64,000 nucleotides of DNA, taken from contig OW240912.1 in the NCBI GenBank assembly GCA_933207985.1, forward strand, positions 198,521,515-198,585,514, read 5' to 3'. The notes beneath the pieces were generated by a model. It saw nothing but the letters and a program-made list of their open reading frames with translations, was not told where the DNA came from and did not search any database. The position numbers and the translations under genes are program-made. Origin of the DNA: Pelobates cultripes (lineage: Eukaryota; Chordata; Amphibia; Anura; Pelobatidae). This document shows positions 54,564 to 64,000 of this stretch, one piece after another (the first letter of the stretch is position 1; the number at the start of each line of letters is the position of its first letter).

Positions 54564-55552
54564 TGTGACGAAGTGCCCTTCGCCACTTGGTCCTGGAGAG
54601 GCCTACTTGCCAGCCTCCTCCCCTGTGACTATGACTCTTTCATGTATCTGGCTTTAAAGCCCCTAGTCTACCTTCAGACAGACTATTTATGTAGGCTGCT
54701 TTATTTCTCTTATGTTTTAGTCACCCTGTACCCATTATAGGTGCAGGGTGTGTGTAATGTAATTGTTTATAGTGTGTGTGTGTGTACTGTGTAATGTATT
54801 GCCTTCTCTCCTGTACTGCTGAGGTTTGCTACCAACTAGGTGGGTTTGGCTATGGAGCTTGTCTAGTGCCCTCTGTTGGTAGCAACAGCAATATGCACTA
54901 CCTGAATTGCAAGACTGGTTCATTTGCATATTCGGGTAGATTTGCATATTGCTAATTCTGCAGGCAGGTGAGATATTTACTGTTAAATATTGTCTCCCCC
55001 CACCCCTTTAAAAATGTGCCATTGTGTTGTGATAAGTCACTGTGTGTTTCTTGATATGGTTTGACTGTTTGTGATTTTATTGAGGTTTCACAACAATGTT
55101 ATTGTGGTGACTGTATTGGCTGGTCCCAAGGGAATAAAGGTTTTGACAGTTCTTCTTGATCCCTCTAAACGTAGCCTTGTCTCGTTATTGGAGGGAGCTG
55201 TTATAATCACACTGGGGATTGCTATGCTCTGCATGCTCCCCTGAGCTTGAATCACTTAGCTCTTTTAAGAGCTTGTTCCTGACACGCTCTCCTTGGAGGA
55301 GGGGTCTTCACCACACAGTCCTGGATGCTGGAGGTTCATACAGGGTGGAAGGAAGAGTTCTTTCCCACACAGTCCTGGAGGACAGAAGCTGATCCAGGGT
55401 GGAAGGAAGACGGCGAGACTCCAGTCAAGATACGGCGGTTGCAGAGTCTGCGGTGGTTGTGGTGTCTGCTGCAGTGCTTGGAGTCCTCAGGAAGCGCTAG
55501 GAGCATCCATCAACGGAGGGTACTCGGTCGGAGTACAGGGAGCTCCGTTACA
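54564..55552 (+). mobile_element. 989-bp solo LTR, TGTGACGA…GTTACA family
   Basis: It starts TGTGACGAAGTGCCCTTCGC and ends GAGCTCCGTTACA. Flanked by atata on both sides (54559-54563, 55553-55557), with the caveat of an AT-rich target. It is the same family as 23263-24641. No internal genes, so it is a solo LTR left by recombination, inside ERV-2. Confidence 0.85.
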
Positions 55553-55557
55553 ATATA

Positions 55558-56830
55558 TATAAATTGTGTTTTGTGATAAAGTAGTGAGGATTGTGGGGGA
55601 GACACAAGAATGTAGCTCAGTGTTGATTTACGGAGGTTAAGTAAGTGAATCTGATACAAGAATAGAGGAATATTTGGACGTGTTAAGTGTAAAGGCAAGC
55701 GTGATTTGTTGCAAAACTATGCAATGTGGATAGAGGGAATATGCAAAGTTGTTTAGTATGTGAAGAGGAAAGTGATTAATGGTTAAAGGATGATAAGGGA
55801 AATTGGTTGAATTCCGTGAGTTTATTTTGCATCATTTTATTATTTTAAAGTTATTTTAAAGTACATGTTTCTATGGACAGCTGTATGGGCTGTTAAATGC
55901 ATAATGTTTTCAACTGTCTTATTTAACCTGCCAGGTCTGTTCATAGTTTAGTATTTCATTTTGCAGAACAATGTTGCTTCTCTGACTTATTTTATTAGTT
56001 ATAATATAGTGTATTGTTGAAAGTGCGTCAGCCACCACCCTAAAGATGGCGCCTAGTACAGAAGGAGATTGACCCTGCCAGTCCCGTGACCTATCTACAG
56101 TCACGGTTGCTTCTAAAGTGACGTCACTTCCGCCCTTACCATGCCCACACCTCCTGTCTTCCTTTCCCACACATATCATGGACGTCACCCCTCTCACTTC
56201 CTCCCTTGCTGTCATTTCCTTCCCCGCCCCTGTCATGGCTGCCTCCATCGTGAGGCCTACCCCTATTATGCTCGTCCTATTTAGAGACATGTTGTTTTCC
56301 TTACACTCTACATATTATGAACAGGAACATTATAATTACTAAAACAATCATGCCATTTGTTTCCCTGTATCAGAAATTTGTCCGTGATAAAAAAAAAAAA
56401 AAAAGAAGGTTGCTAGATCTCATTTGCAACTGTGGTGTGACCTACAAATGAGATCTGTTGGACACGAATATAAGAGCATAACAGCTGATTATCCAGGATT
56501 AGTCTTGCAACAAGGGAAATAGCCGAATAATGCAAGTTATTTTAAACATTGTATCTTTACTTAATCGAATCTTGCTAGTTACAGATCGTAGGTTTACAGT
56601 AACATCCTTTACTTTAAATGATGGTTTAGCATTAGAAGGGTTTGTGACATGTTTTATTAACCCAGCCACTACTGGTTATTCATTTTAGTTGCAGGGTGGT
56701 ATAATTGTTGTGGTCTAATTAATATAAATGATAGTACCGCAGTAGTTAATGTTTTATCCAAAGACATTTAGGAACTTTACTTCACTTACTATTAACCATT
56801 ATTTATAATGATAGAACCCACTGATGCTTA
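55558..56830 (+). other. ERV-2 interior without recognisable gag-pol
   Basis: Only short frames. TATCATGGACGTCACCCCTC at about 56175 starts a Pro/Ser/Thr-rich frame of unknown origin. The stretch 56520-56700 (LNIVSLLNRILLVTDRRF… in one plus frame) may be another degraded viral segment. The capsid, nucleocapsid and start of pol expected here are absent. Confidence 0.45.
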
Positions 56831-56837
56831 ATGCCCC

Positions 56838-57680
56838 TGCCATGGCAGTGTCTACAGGGAACAAGGGGGGCCACTAGCCACTGTAACTTTACCTATTGAA
56901 GGTCACCCTACTACTTTCCTGGTTGACACAGGTGCAGCCCGCAGTGTTCTTAGAGAACAAGACCTGCCTGACTCATCGTTCCTGTCTGACACCGATGTCT
57001 CTTGTGTTGGTGTTGATGGTATTTCCCGCAGTAACCTGTCCATGTCCCATTAACCTCTTGGGTGCTGATGTCCTATCCCGCCTCCAAGCATCCATGACCC
57101 TCACTGCAGACGGCCAGGTTCAATTAAATACACCTTTGTCACGAAAAGACACTGCAGTTCTTTGTTCCCTTCCCATTTTACTTGGAGATGACATCCCCAC
57201 GACAGAAAAATGTTCTTTGGACCTCCTTTGTTATCTTGCAGATCAGGGGTGTAAGGCATCTCTTGTCAAACTTCAATTTTGCCAGGCCACAGTAATCTTT
57301 CTAGGCCATTGCCTGTCCCATGGCACCAGACACCTCACCTGTAATCGTGGCCATTCCGCCTCCAAAAACTCCTAACTCCCTCCACGCCTTTCTAGGCCTC
57401 ATTTCTTACTGCCGAGCGTGGATCCCAGAGGCCTCTCTACTCTGTCTGTCCTCAGAAGCACATGACAACTTCTACACTCTCCAACGTGCTAGTGCCTCTG
57501 CTCCCGCCCTTGGCTTGCCAAACTACACCAAACCATACAAATTATTTGTGTCTGAAAGACAAGGCCACGCTACAGGAGTCCTTACTCAAGCCCATGGACC
57601 TGGCGGCCGCCAAAGGCCTATTGGCTTCTTCTCTTGCCAACTGGACATTGTGGCTAGAGGAACCCCCTCTTGCCTCTGAG
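56838..57680 (+). pseudogene. ERV-2 pol: protease and RT remnant
   Basis: Protease: FLVDTGAARSVL at about 56920-56955, with the catalytic DTGA intact, and a C-terminal INLLGADVLSRL. From about 57190 the code jumps into the end of RT (KASLVKLQFCQATVIFLGHC), then the thumb and connection (LHAFLGLISYCRAWIP at about 57380; YKLFVSERQGHATGVL at about 57540) in two frames. The fingers and palm with the YxDD motif are missing, so the enzyme is dead. Confidence 0.85.
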
Positions 57681-59259
57681 CTGTTTTTGCCGCTCAGGAA
57701 CTCATCAACCGCACTGGGGACTTGTCCTTGGCCACCCCCTGGTTGTCTTGGCCCCTCATGACATTTCTGCCATAGTCAACCAGGTCCAACTTAAGCATGT
57801 TACTCCTGCTAGGCATCTTCGCCTTCAATGTCATCTTTTGTTGCCTGACAACATTACCCTTCAAAGATGTCAAGTTCTCAATCCGTCCACTCTTCTGCCA
57901 CTCCCTGAGGGGGGTGTATACTACGGATTCATCATGGACGAAACTTATGTTTTTCTTCTCACTGGCACCATCAAGAAGGAAATGCATCCCAACCTATCCT
58001 TTCATGATGGACAAGCACTCCTTCATGACGGAGCAGGATATGCCTTCTGTACCATGTGGTACAAACCAAACATCACTCCTGAACCCTGCTATGAAGATGA
58101 ACTCTATCATCTGGTCGAAGTAAAACTCACTGCACAAGACTTCTACTGTGATTCTGAAGGCAACAGTATGGTCTTGATTCATCTACCTCCGGAACTCAAG
58201 TATTTGTACCGTCATTGGGACACTGCCATTCCACATGTCCCTGTGACCAAGTTGAAAACAATATCATGGAATGATCTTGGGCCTATGGCAAAAGCATGGG
58301 CCACTATGGACGAATCACAGCTACAGGAAAATGGTGTTGTCAAATATCCAACAACTGACCACCTAAAAGCATGGCCACGTCATTTCCTGGAAAATGAGTT
58401 CCAAGATTTAACCATAGTGAATGACTACGACCCAAATACACCTCATGACTGTTTTGAACAGATGAAAATGGAAACAACACATCTACCAACTGTGCATGAA
58501 GACCCATTGGTAGATCCCGATCTCACCCTGTTTGTGGACGGCTCAAGATATGCTGATGAAGAAGGAAGATACCATACAGGATATGCCGTAACCACAACAG
58601 ATGAAATTGTCAAATCATCATCTTTACCATCAACTATGTCTGCACAAGAAGCTGAATTGCAAGCCCTGACTTCAGCATGCAAGATCTCTGAAGGAAAGCG
58701 CGCCAATATCTACACGGATTCAAGATATGCACTGGGCGTGGCTCACGACTTCGGATTAATTTGGAAAACAAGAGGATTTCTTACCACCGCCGGTACACCA
58801 ATCAAGCACGGTTCCGCAATCAAGGATCTGATGGACGCCCTCCTACTCCCAGAAGAAGTGGCTATTTTGAAGATAAAAGCACATGGGAAGTTGGACTCAG
58901 ATGAAGCAAAGGGCAACCATCTAGCTGATCAGGCTGCAAAACAAGCTGCAAGAGAACTACAGGAAGTGGACAGAAGTGTGTCCGGAAACGAAGAAACTCC
59001 CACATTTACCTTGCAGACACTTCCAACTGATCTAAAAACCCTACGGGAACAACAGGCTGCAGTTGCTCCTGAAGAAATACAAAAATGGAAACAGAAAGGG
59101 GCAGTTCTGAAGGATGGAGTGTACTCCAACAACCTCAAGTTCTGCCTCCCTAAGAATTTGTACCCAGCAGTCGTACAATGGGCACACGGACCTGCACATT
59201 TATCAAAGGTTCTAATGAATGCTCTTGTACAAAAATACTACCTCACTGCCCCCATATGA
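57670..59259 (+). pseudogene. ERV-2 pol: RT connection, unknown insert, RNase H, integrase start
   Basis: 529 open codons. Residues 30-82 are the RT connection (PARHLRLQCHLLLPDN, LNPSTLLPLPEGG). Residues about 83-255 are an insert I do not recognise (see findings). Residues about 280-430 are a gammaretrovirus-like RNase H with its catalytic acidic residues visible: D in FVDGSRYADEEG, E in AQEAELQAL, D in IYTDSRYALG, D in NHLADQAAKQAA. Residues 455-529 are the integrase N-terminus (WAHGPAHLSKVLMNALVQKY). The frame then stops because the integrase core is deleted and the code resumes at its C-terminus. RNase H itself is undamaged. Confidence 0.85.
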
Positions 59260-59650
59260 GATTCTATTTGGGACTGCACCTAGGCTAGGTTGCTATTTTC
59301 CCCAACAACTACAACTTCAAACTGATGTTTTAGTAGATTATGTAACTGAACTCGCAAATGCTTTAAACACAATCCATGCCCAAGTTTTCTCTTCAATTCC
59401 AGATCCTGATTCTGATACGGGCAACCACAGTCTGCTCCCTGGTGATTGAGTCCTAGTCAAGAAATTTGTGCGGAAACACACCCTGGAACCAAGATTTGAC
59501 GGACCATTCCAAGTTCTACTGATCACCTCCACCTCATTCAAGTTGTCTGGGAAAAGCAACTGGATACACGCTTCCCATTGCAAGAAGACACCTGCCCCAG
59601 AGGAAGCTAACTCTATGCAACCATGTGCCTCTGGTACATTATCTCCTTAG
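59237..59650 (+). pseudogene. ERV-2 integrase C-terminal domain
   Basis: The frame jumps from the zinc-binding start to PPYEILFGTAPRL, the end of the catalytic core, so the DDE triad is absent. The C-terminal domain follows (LEPRFDGPFQVLLITSTSFK, then WIHASHCKK). A TGA at 59447-59449 interrupts it. The segment ends just as the env leader begins in another frame. Confidence 0.8.
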
Positions 59651-59766
59651 TTGGCCTCCTTAAAGCCCAGCAGGTGGCCATCAAGATGCTAGTGGGTACA
59701 CTTTCTGATATAATTCATCATGTACCCATGTGGCTACATTCACTTTTGATTACTGTGATATTGTAG
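59623..59766 (+). other. ERV-2 env leader in a separate frame
   Basis: An ATG at 59623 opens a hydrophobic, signal-peptide-like frame that closes at 59764-59766 without joining the main env frame, which opens only after a TGA at 59706-59708. A one-base indel between about 59709 and 59764 would account for this. Confidence 0.6.
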
Positions 59767-61514
59767 AATGCCCATTCCCTAAGTCACAGATTCAAGCCAT
59801 TTATAAAGAAATACCACAAGCAAAAGACCATTACGTTTGTGTAGTAGATGAACAATGGGGTTATGACTGTAACTACTGGGGGACTGCGGGATGGAATACT
59901 GGGCCTGCCTGGGGTTATAAACCCAAAAGTGCTCTATCTAAGATAGACAATCAGGGTAGATCCCTCCTTCAAAGAATGACTTTGAGAAAGCCTGGAGGAA
60001 GTACCCCTATGAAATTAATGTTAAATATTGAACATTCTGGCCCCGAGGATGCAGACCGATATGTAATGGGAATGTATTGGAAGAAAGGTTCCTACAACAA
60101 ATTAGGTAATTTCTACCTCAGAGATATGTACCACTCTCCAGAGTGGCAAGGGGCTGATCATATGGTCCCAAATCCGCTAAAACCACATATCCAGTCCTTT
60201 AAAGATATGATGGCCATCGCTAACCCCACTTTTGAAGATACCATGGCCGCTGAAACTGGATTCAATGACATTAATTTGTGGTTAGAATGGATGAGGTATA
60301 ATGCCAACAAACATAAAAAAACAGCATGTTATGTATGTGGCGGTGCCCGACCCCACCTTGGCACCGTCCCCCTAATTCTCCCTTTAGAGATAGAAGATTG
60401 CTTCTTGAGCCTTTTTGCCTACCAATATGACTTTAATAGGTCCCTCTGCATGGCATGGACGGCAGAATACCCTCTCTTAGTTGAAAATGTTAAGCCACCA
60501 GATGGAATCACAGTCTATAGAGGTAATTACACTTGTTATGCCATGTATGACGGGATTGGTAAATTCATGGGTAATTTTTCTAAAGGTTATTGTGCCACTT
60601 ACAGAACTGTCCCCATACGTCTGTTACAACACCATACCAGGTCATTGGGGGATATTTACTGGTTATGTGGGGATCTACAGTTAAGATCTAGGCTGGAAAC
60701 TGAGTGGTGGGGTGAGTGTACCCTAGCCAAAGTTATCATGCCCATTCATATTATTTCTGATAATCATCATGACACATACGACCCTCCACATACACCAGCC
60801 AGAGTGAGGCGCGAAACCCCAGTAAAAGGCAGTTTTGACCCCCACATTTACATAGATGCCATTGGGGTACCTAGGGGGGTGCCTAATGAATTTAAAGCTA
60901 GAGATGAAGTAGCTGAAGGTTTTGAATCACTGTTCACTATAGTCACTGCCAACAAAAACCTTAATTGGATTAATTATATCTATTACAACCAACAGCGCTT
61001 CGTGAACTACACCAGGGATGCCCTTCAGGGCTTGGCCGAGCAATTACAGGCCACATCCCAAATGACCTTCCAGAACAGACTGGCCTTAGACATGATCTTA
61101 GCCGAAAAAGGGGGGGTCTGTAAAATACTACCCGACACTATGACTTGTTGCACTTACATTCCAGAAAACACAGGTCCTAATGGGAAAGTCACTCTGGCCA
61201 TAGCTAAATTAAATAGACTCTCAGAAGAGTTAAAGAGAAACTCTGGAGTTACTGATCCCTGGGAAAAATGGTTTGGTTGGATGACTGGTTGGCAGAGAGC
61301 TTTAGTCCAGATTGGTATTGCCTTACTAATTTTTCTTTTTATTCTCGCTCTTCTCATTTGTTGTGTCCTCCCATGCCTAAGGAAATTCCTGCAGAAAACT
61401 GTAGACCAAGCAACACCAACCTTCACTCATCTGACAATCGATGATCAAGATCTCACCTCACCCTGTATTCCGCTACAAACTCTCCCCTATACTGATGAAG
61501 TGCAGAAAGTCTAG
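59709..61514 (+). pseudogene. ERV-2 env, long open frame lacking its in-frame leader
   Basis: Envelope glycoprotein, about 600 codons without a stop. The first in-frame ATG is internal. Numbering from the GTG at 59730: a CXXC motif (CYVC) in the surface unit near residue 202; many potential N-glycosylation sites; a furin-type site RVRR near 358; a fusion-peptide-like start after it; the hallmark QNRLALDMILAEKGG near 447; a cysteine cluster with eight residues between the first Cys and the CC pair instead of six; and a membrane anchor (IALLIFLFILALLICC) near 528-543 with a cytoplasmic tail of about 50 residues. The type resembles gamma-like/percomORF-group envs. The signal peptide is in another frame, so I call it a pseudogene, but the frame is otherwise remarkably whole. 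Confidence 0.88.
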
Positions 61515-61782
61515 GAAGGGACAGTACAGGGACAGCGTCCGTCTTTATGGGTAGACTGCCGTACGGAGAAGTAGTGGATAAGCCACTATGGGTTACCAGC
61601 GGAGTGAAGAGTGTTCCTGAACCGTACTGACGGATGTGCTGCAGCCTGTTAGGGTCAAGAGAGGGATAGACTTGCACTTTGCATTAACACTAAGTCAGCG
61701 GTCATGGGGTTTCTGTGTCTTTGGGCTAACACATCTTCTGATACTAACAAATAAAGTTTTGTCTTTTAGCAAATAACATTTT

Positions 61783-61792
61783 AAGGGGGGAC
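61783..61792 (+). promoter_or_regulatory. ERV-2 polypurine tract
   Basis: AAGGGGGGAC directly precedes the 3' LTR (TGTTGTAG at 61793). Confidence 0.8.
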
Positions 61793-62404
61793 TGTTGTAG
61801 AATTATTAGGCCTCTATAAATCTGTAAGGCCCCTTTAAATCCTCTTGCTATACCTCTAAGAGGCCCCCATAGTTTTACAAGAAAGCTTTGTCTATAGAAC
61901 ATAGAATTTGCATGTCAGCAAGAAATAGCTTTGATAAAATGTGTATTTACTAAAAGCCTTGAAACCTAACCTTGAGAAACTAACAGTGCCAGGCTACACT
62001 CTAAATGGATAGCTGCCAAAAGGCCCCTCCCGTCGAGTGAGCTCCTCATGTTATCAAAATGGCGCTAAAACCTGGAGGAGACAATCATGAGGAGGATAGT
62101 GACATAAGATGGTACACCCCCGTAGGGAGGGCATTTTACTAACTACTTAGCACCTAAGCCAATTAACAATGTCTATTTGTCTATATCTTGATTTTCTTCA
62201 ATGATGTAATAATGCCTTTAAAAGGGCCTGCGAGCCTGCTTTTTATTCAGAAGCCATTAAACTTCTCCGAAGTTCTTCCATTAACCTGAACTCTGTGTCT
62301 CAGTGTGAATTTACTTTTGCGTGCACGCAACTTTATTATCTTTAATTTGGACAGGAACAGATAGTCATTCAAACTAATTGGTTTGCAGTAAATCAACTAC
62401 AACA
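61793..62404 (+). mobile_element. ERV-2 3' LTR
   Basis: 612 bp, the same as the 5' LTR except for about four substitutions and one extra C (near 61867). It ends CTACAACA and returns to the TATG minisatellite. Confidence 0.93.
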
Positions 62405-62775
62405 TATGTATGTATGCCAGTGTGTGTCAGGCTGTATGTATGCCAGTATGTATGTATGCCAGTATGTATGTATGTATGCCAGTGTGTGTCTTTCTGTATG
62501 TATGCCAGTATTTATGTATGTATGCCAGTGTGTGTCTGTCTGTATGTATGCCAGTGTGTGTCTGTCTGTATGTATGCCAGTATGTATGTATGTCAGTGTG
62601 TGTCTGTATGTATGTCAGCAGGTATGTATGTATGCCAGTGTGTCTGTCTGTATGTATGCCAGCGTGTGTCTGTTGTATGCAGTATGTGTATGTATGTATG
62701 CTTGTCAGTATGTGTATGTATGTATGCTTGTCAGTATGTATGTCTGCATGTATATGTGTGTGTGTGTGTGTGTCA
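62405..62775. repeat. TATG/CCAG minisatellite, right part
   Basis: Continuation of the array at 51545-52046, with TGTCTGTCTGTATGTATGCC units and then TG-rich DNA. The long open frames (62378-62900) are artefacts of a stop-free repeat. Confidence 0.9.
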
Positions 62776-62950
62776 GTATCTCCCTATGCATGTGTGTATG
62801 TCTGTTTCAGTATTTGTATCTGTTAGTGTGTGTGTATTTCTGTGGGCGGGCTTTGGAGGCGGGCCCTGTGTGCGGGCTTGAAGGGGGGCCCAGACCTTGA
62901 GCTGTGTTAGGGGCCCCAAAATTTCTGATGGTGGCACTGACAGGTAGGCC
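62776..62950. other. GGGCCC-rich right flank of the minisatellite element
   Basis: Contains GGGGGGCCCAGACCTTGAGC and GGGGCCCCAAAATTTCTGAT, then GGTGGCACTGACAGG. It looks like the end of a non-autonomous transposon, with no proven terminus. Confidence 0.4.
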
Positions 62951-64000
62951 TGTAAATGAAGAATGGAATAAAGAAATTAAATAAGGGGTGAGGAGGATGG
63001 GATGACCTTGAACGGAACGGCCTAGGTAAGAAGGCTGATAGGGTTTTTATAGGATAACCACCTTCCACAAATTAAGTTATTTGGCCTTAAACATATAAAA
63101 AATAAGTGGCAAACAAGAAAAGACTAAACTTTCTAGTAGTTAAAAATTTACTTTTAATATATTAAAGATTAAGAAGGGCTAGAGAGATAGCTCTAAAAAA
63201 TATAACACTACATTAACCAAAACAGAGAAGAAGGGGGAGACATATAGGGTACAGAGATAATATATACAATAAAATAAGACTAGTATAGTCTCAGCTAGAC
63301 TAATAGATGGAAACAGAGGTTTAACTCTTTTTATCCTGCTGCAAAGTGTGCTCTTGCTGCTAAAATTGATAATGAAACATTGTTACTGTTTCACTGAGAC
63401 CTTAATCGTGAAAAGTATCGAATTAGTCCGGCTATCAGAAAGACTGAGATGACAGATTATAAAGGATAGCAGTAGCTAGATAAAGAATTCGCAGAGTGAA
63501 TTGAATAGAGTGATATAAAACTAATACTAGCGAGTCTTAGAATTTAAGCAAAGCCAGAGCACAGTTGTGCAGGCATCTAAATAGCGTAACTGTCCTAATA
63601 TATAATAATGATCTGACTGAGACAATAGTCAATGCAAGGTTAGTGCAGAGCCTGACACGATCTAATGCCAAAACGGCACTTAATGTCTAAACAGTGCCTT
63701 TAAGGTGCATCACAGTCTGCTGCCAGACCTGAACACATAACCGGAGAAATAATAAGAAAATAATAACCCAGGGTAAAAAAGATAATAAAGTGAAGACGGC
63801 AAAAAATAGCCCTGTCAGAGTAATTTGCTGATCTGCCCTGGACTAAAAAGACTAATGTAGCTCGTAATAAATATCTGACTAGGCTAGGTTTAAGGAAGGA
63901 ATATCCATCTTTCTCTATCTATGGCTGAGCTGATAGTGCTGCCAGAGCCTAAGTCTCTAATAGCTGATTTGCAAATTGCTAAGCTTACTGAAGCTGCACA
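62951..64000. other. AT-rich DNA, nothing identified
   Basis: No exon, retroelement domain or terminal repeat is recognisable on either strand up to the window edge. Confidence 0.45.

Larger units (their letters stand above)
52043..62408 (+). mobile_element. ERV-2 provirus inserted in the minisatellite
   Basis: 611/612-bp LTRs (52047-52657, 61793-62404) share TGTTGTAG/CTACAACA ends; a TATG repeat is on both sides (52043-52046, 62405-62408), though the low-complexity target makes it weak evidence. The interior has a lysine-type primer site, gag start, protease, RT tail, RNase H, integrase ends and env. The LTRs differ at about four substitutions and one indel, so insertion was recent, yet the RT palm and the integrase core are absent. 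It is a defective provirus. Confidence 0.93.

Noticed and set aside
59709..61514. Calling ERV-2 env a domesticated, syncytin-like host gene
   Set aside because: The leader is out of frame, the provirus is young and its LTRs are nearly identical; an open frame in a recent insertion is not evidence of host function.
62378..62900. ORFs of 138-167 codons at the right edge of ERV-2
   Set aside because: Same minisatellite artefact as at 51.5-52.1 kb.

Overview
The window is vertebrate nuclear DNA. It is most likely from an anuran amphibian: it holds one conserved vertebrate gene in a dense field of TTAA-flanked MITEs, Tc1/mariner, hAT, DIRS/Ngaro, Ty3/Gypsy, L1, L2/CR1 and endogenous retroviral (ERV) DNA of the kind common in frogs. 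The species is not determined. No bacterial-type operons, CRISPR arrays or RNA genes were seen.

Left end (1-4.7 kb, minus strand): the first six coding exons of ppt1 (palmitoyl-protein thioesterase 1) with consensus splice sites. The last exons lie beyond the left edge. This is the only host gene recognised. 4.7-11.2 kb is MITE-rich intergenic DNA with one unexplained 139-codon ORF (9823-10242).

11.2-18.8 kb (minus strand): remains of two tyrosine-recombinase retrotransposons, a Ngaro-type element (RT/RNase H, recombinase N-terminus, SGNH hydrolase) and a DIRS1-type element. The Ngaro copy is split by a decayed Ty3/Gypsy element (Gypsy-1) and a 911-bp LTR.

21.6-49.85 kb is one nested stack. 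An ERV env gene (minus strand) is split by Gypsy-3 (22709-49803). The 5' LTR of Gypsy-3 holds a 1.38-kb solo LTR and a 7.85-kb hAT-like fold-back element with 8-bp target duplications. The fold-back element contains Gypsy-2, a young, nearly complete Ty3/Gypsy element with 5-bp duplications. The 3' LTR of Gypsy-3 holds a 12.6-kb L1 copy. The L1 in turn contains an L2 copy, MITEs and a gag-only LTR element, which itself carries a DD37E Tc1-like transposon and a 793-bp hAT element. The deepest chain is five levels: ERV env > Gypsy-3 > L1 > gag-only LTR element > Tc1.

52.0-62.4 kb is a second provirus (plus strand, ERV-2) inserted in a TATG-rich minisatellite. It has nearly identical 611/612-bp LTRs, a lysine-tRNA-type primer site, a broken gag, protease, RNase H with an unexplained insert of about 170 residues, a deleted integrase core and a long env ORF. 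The gag-pol interval holds another solo LTR. 62.8-64 kb shows nothing I can name.

Apart from ppt1, the sequence records serial transposition rather than genes working together. Ages can be ordered by nesting and, roughly, by LTR divergence counted by eye: ERV-2 (about 4 substitutions and 1 indel in 612 bp), Gypsy-2 (about 8 in 633), gag-only element (about 11 in 444).
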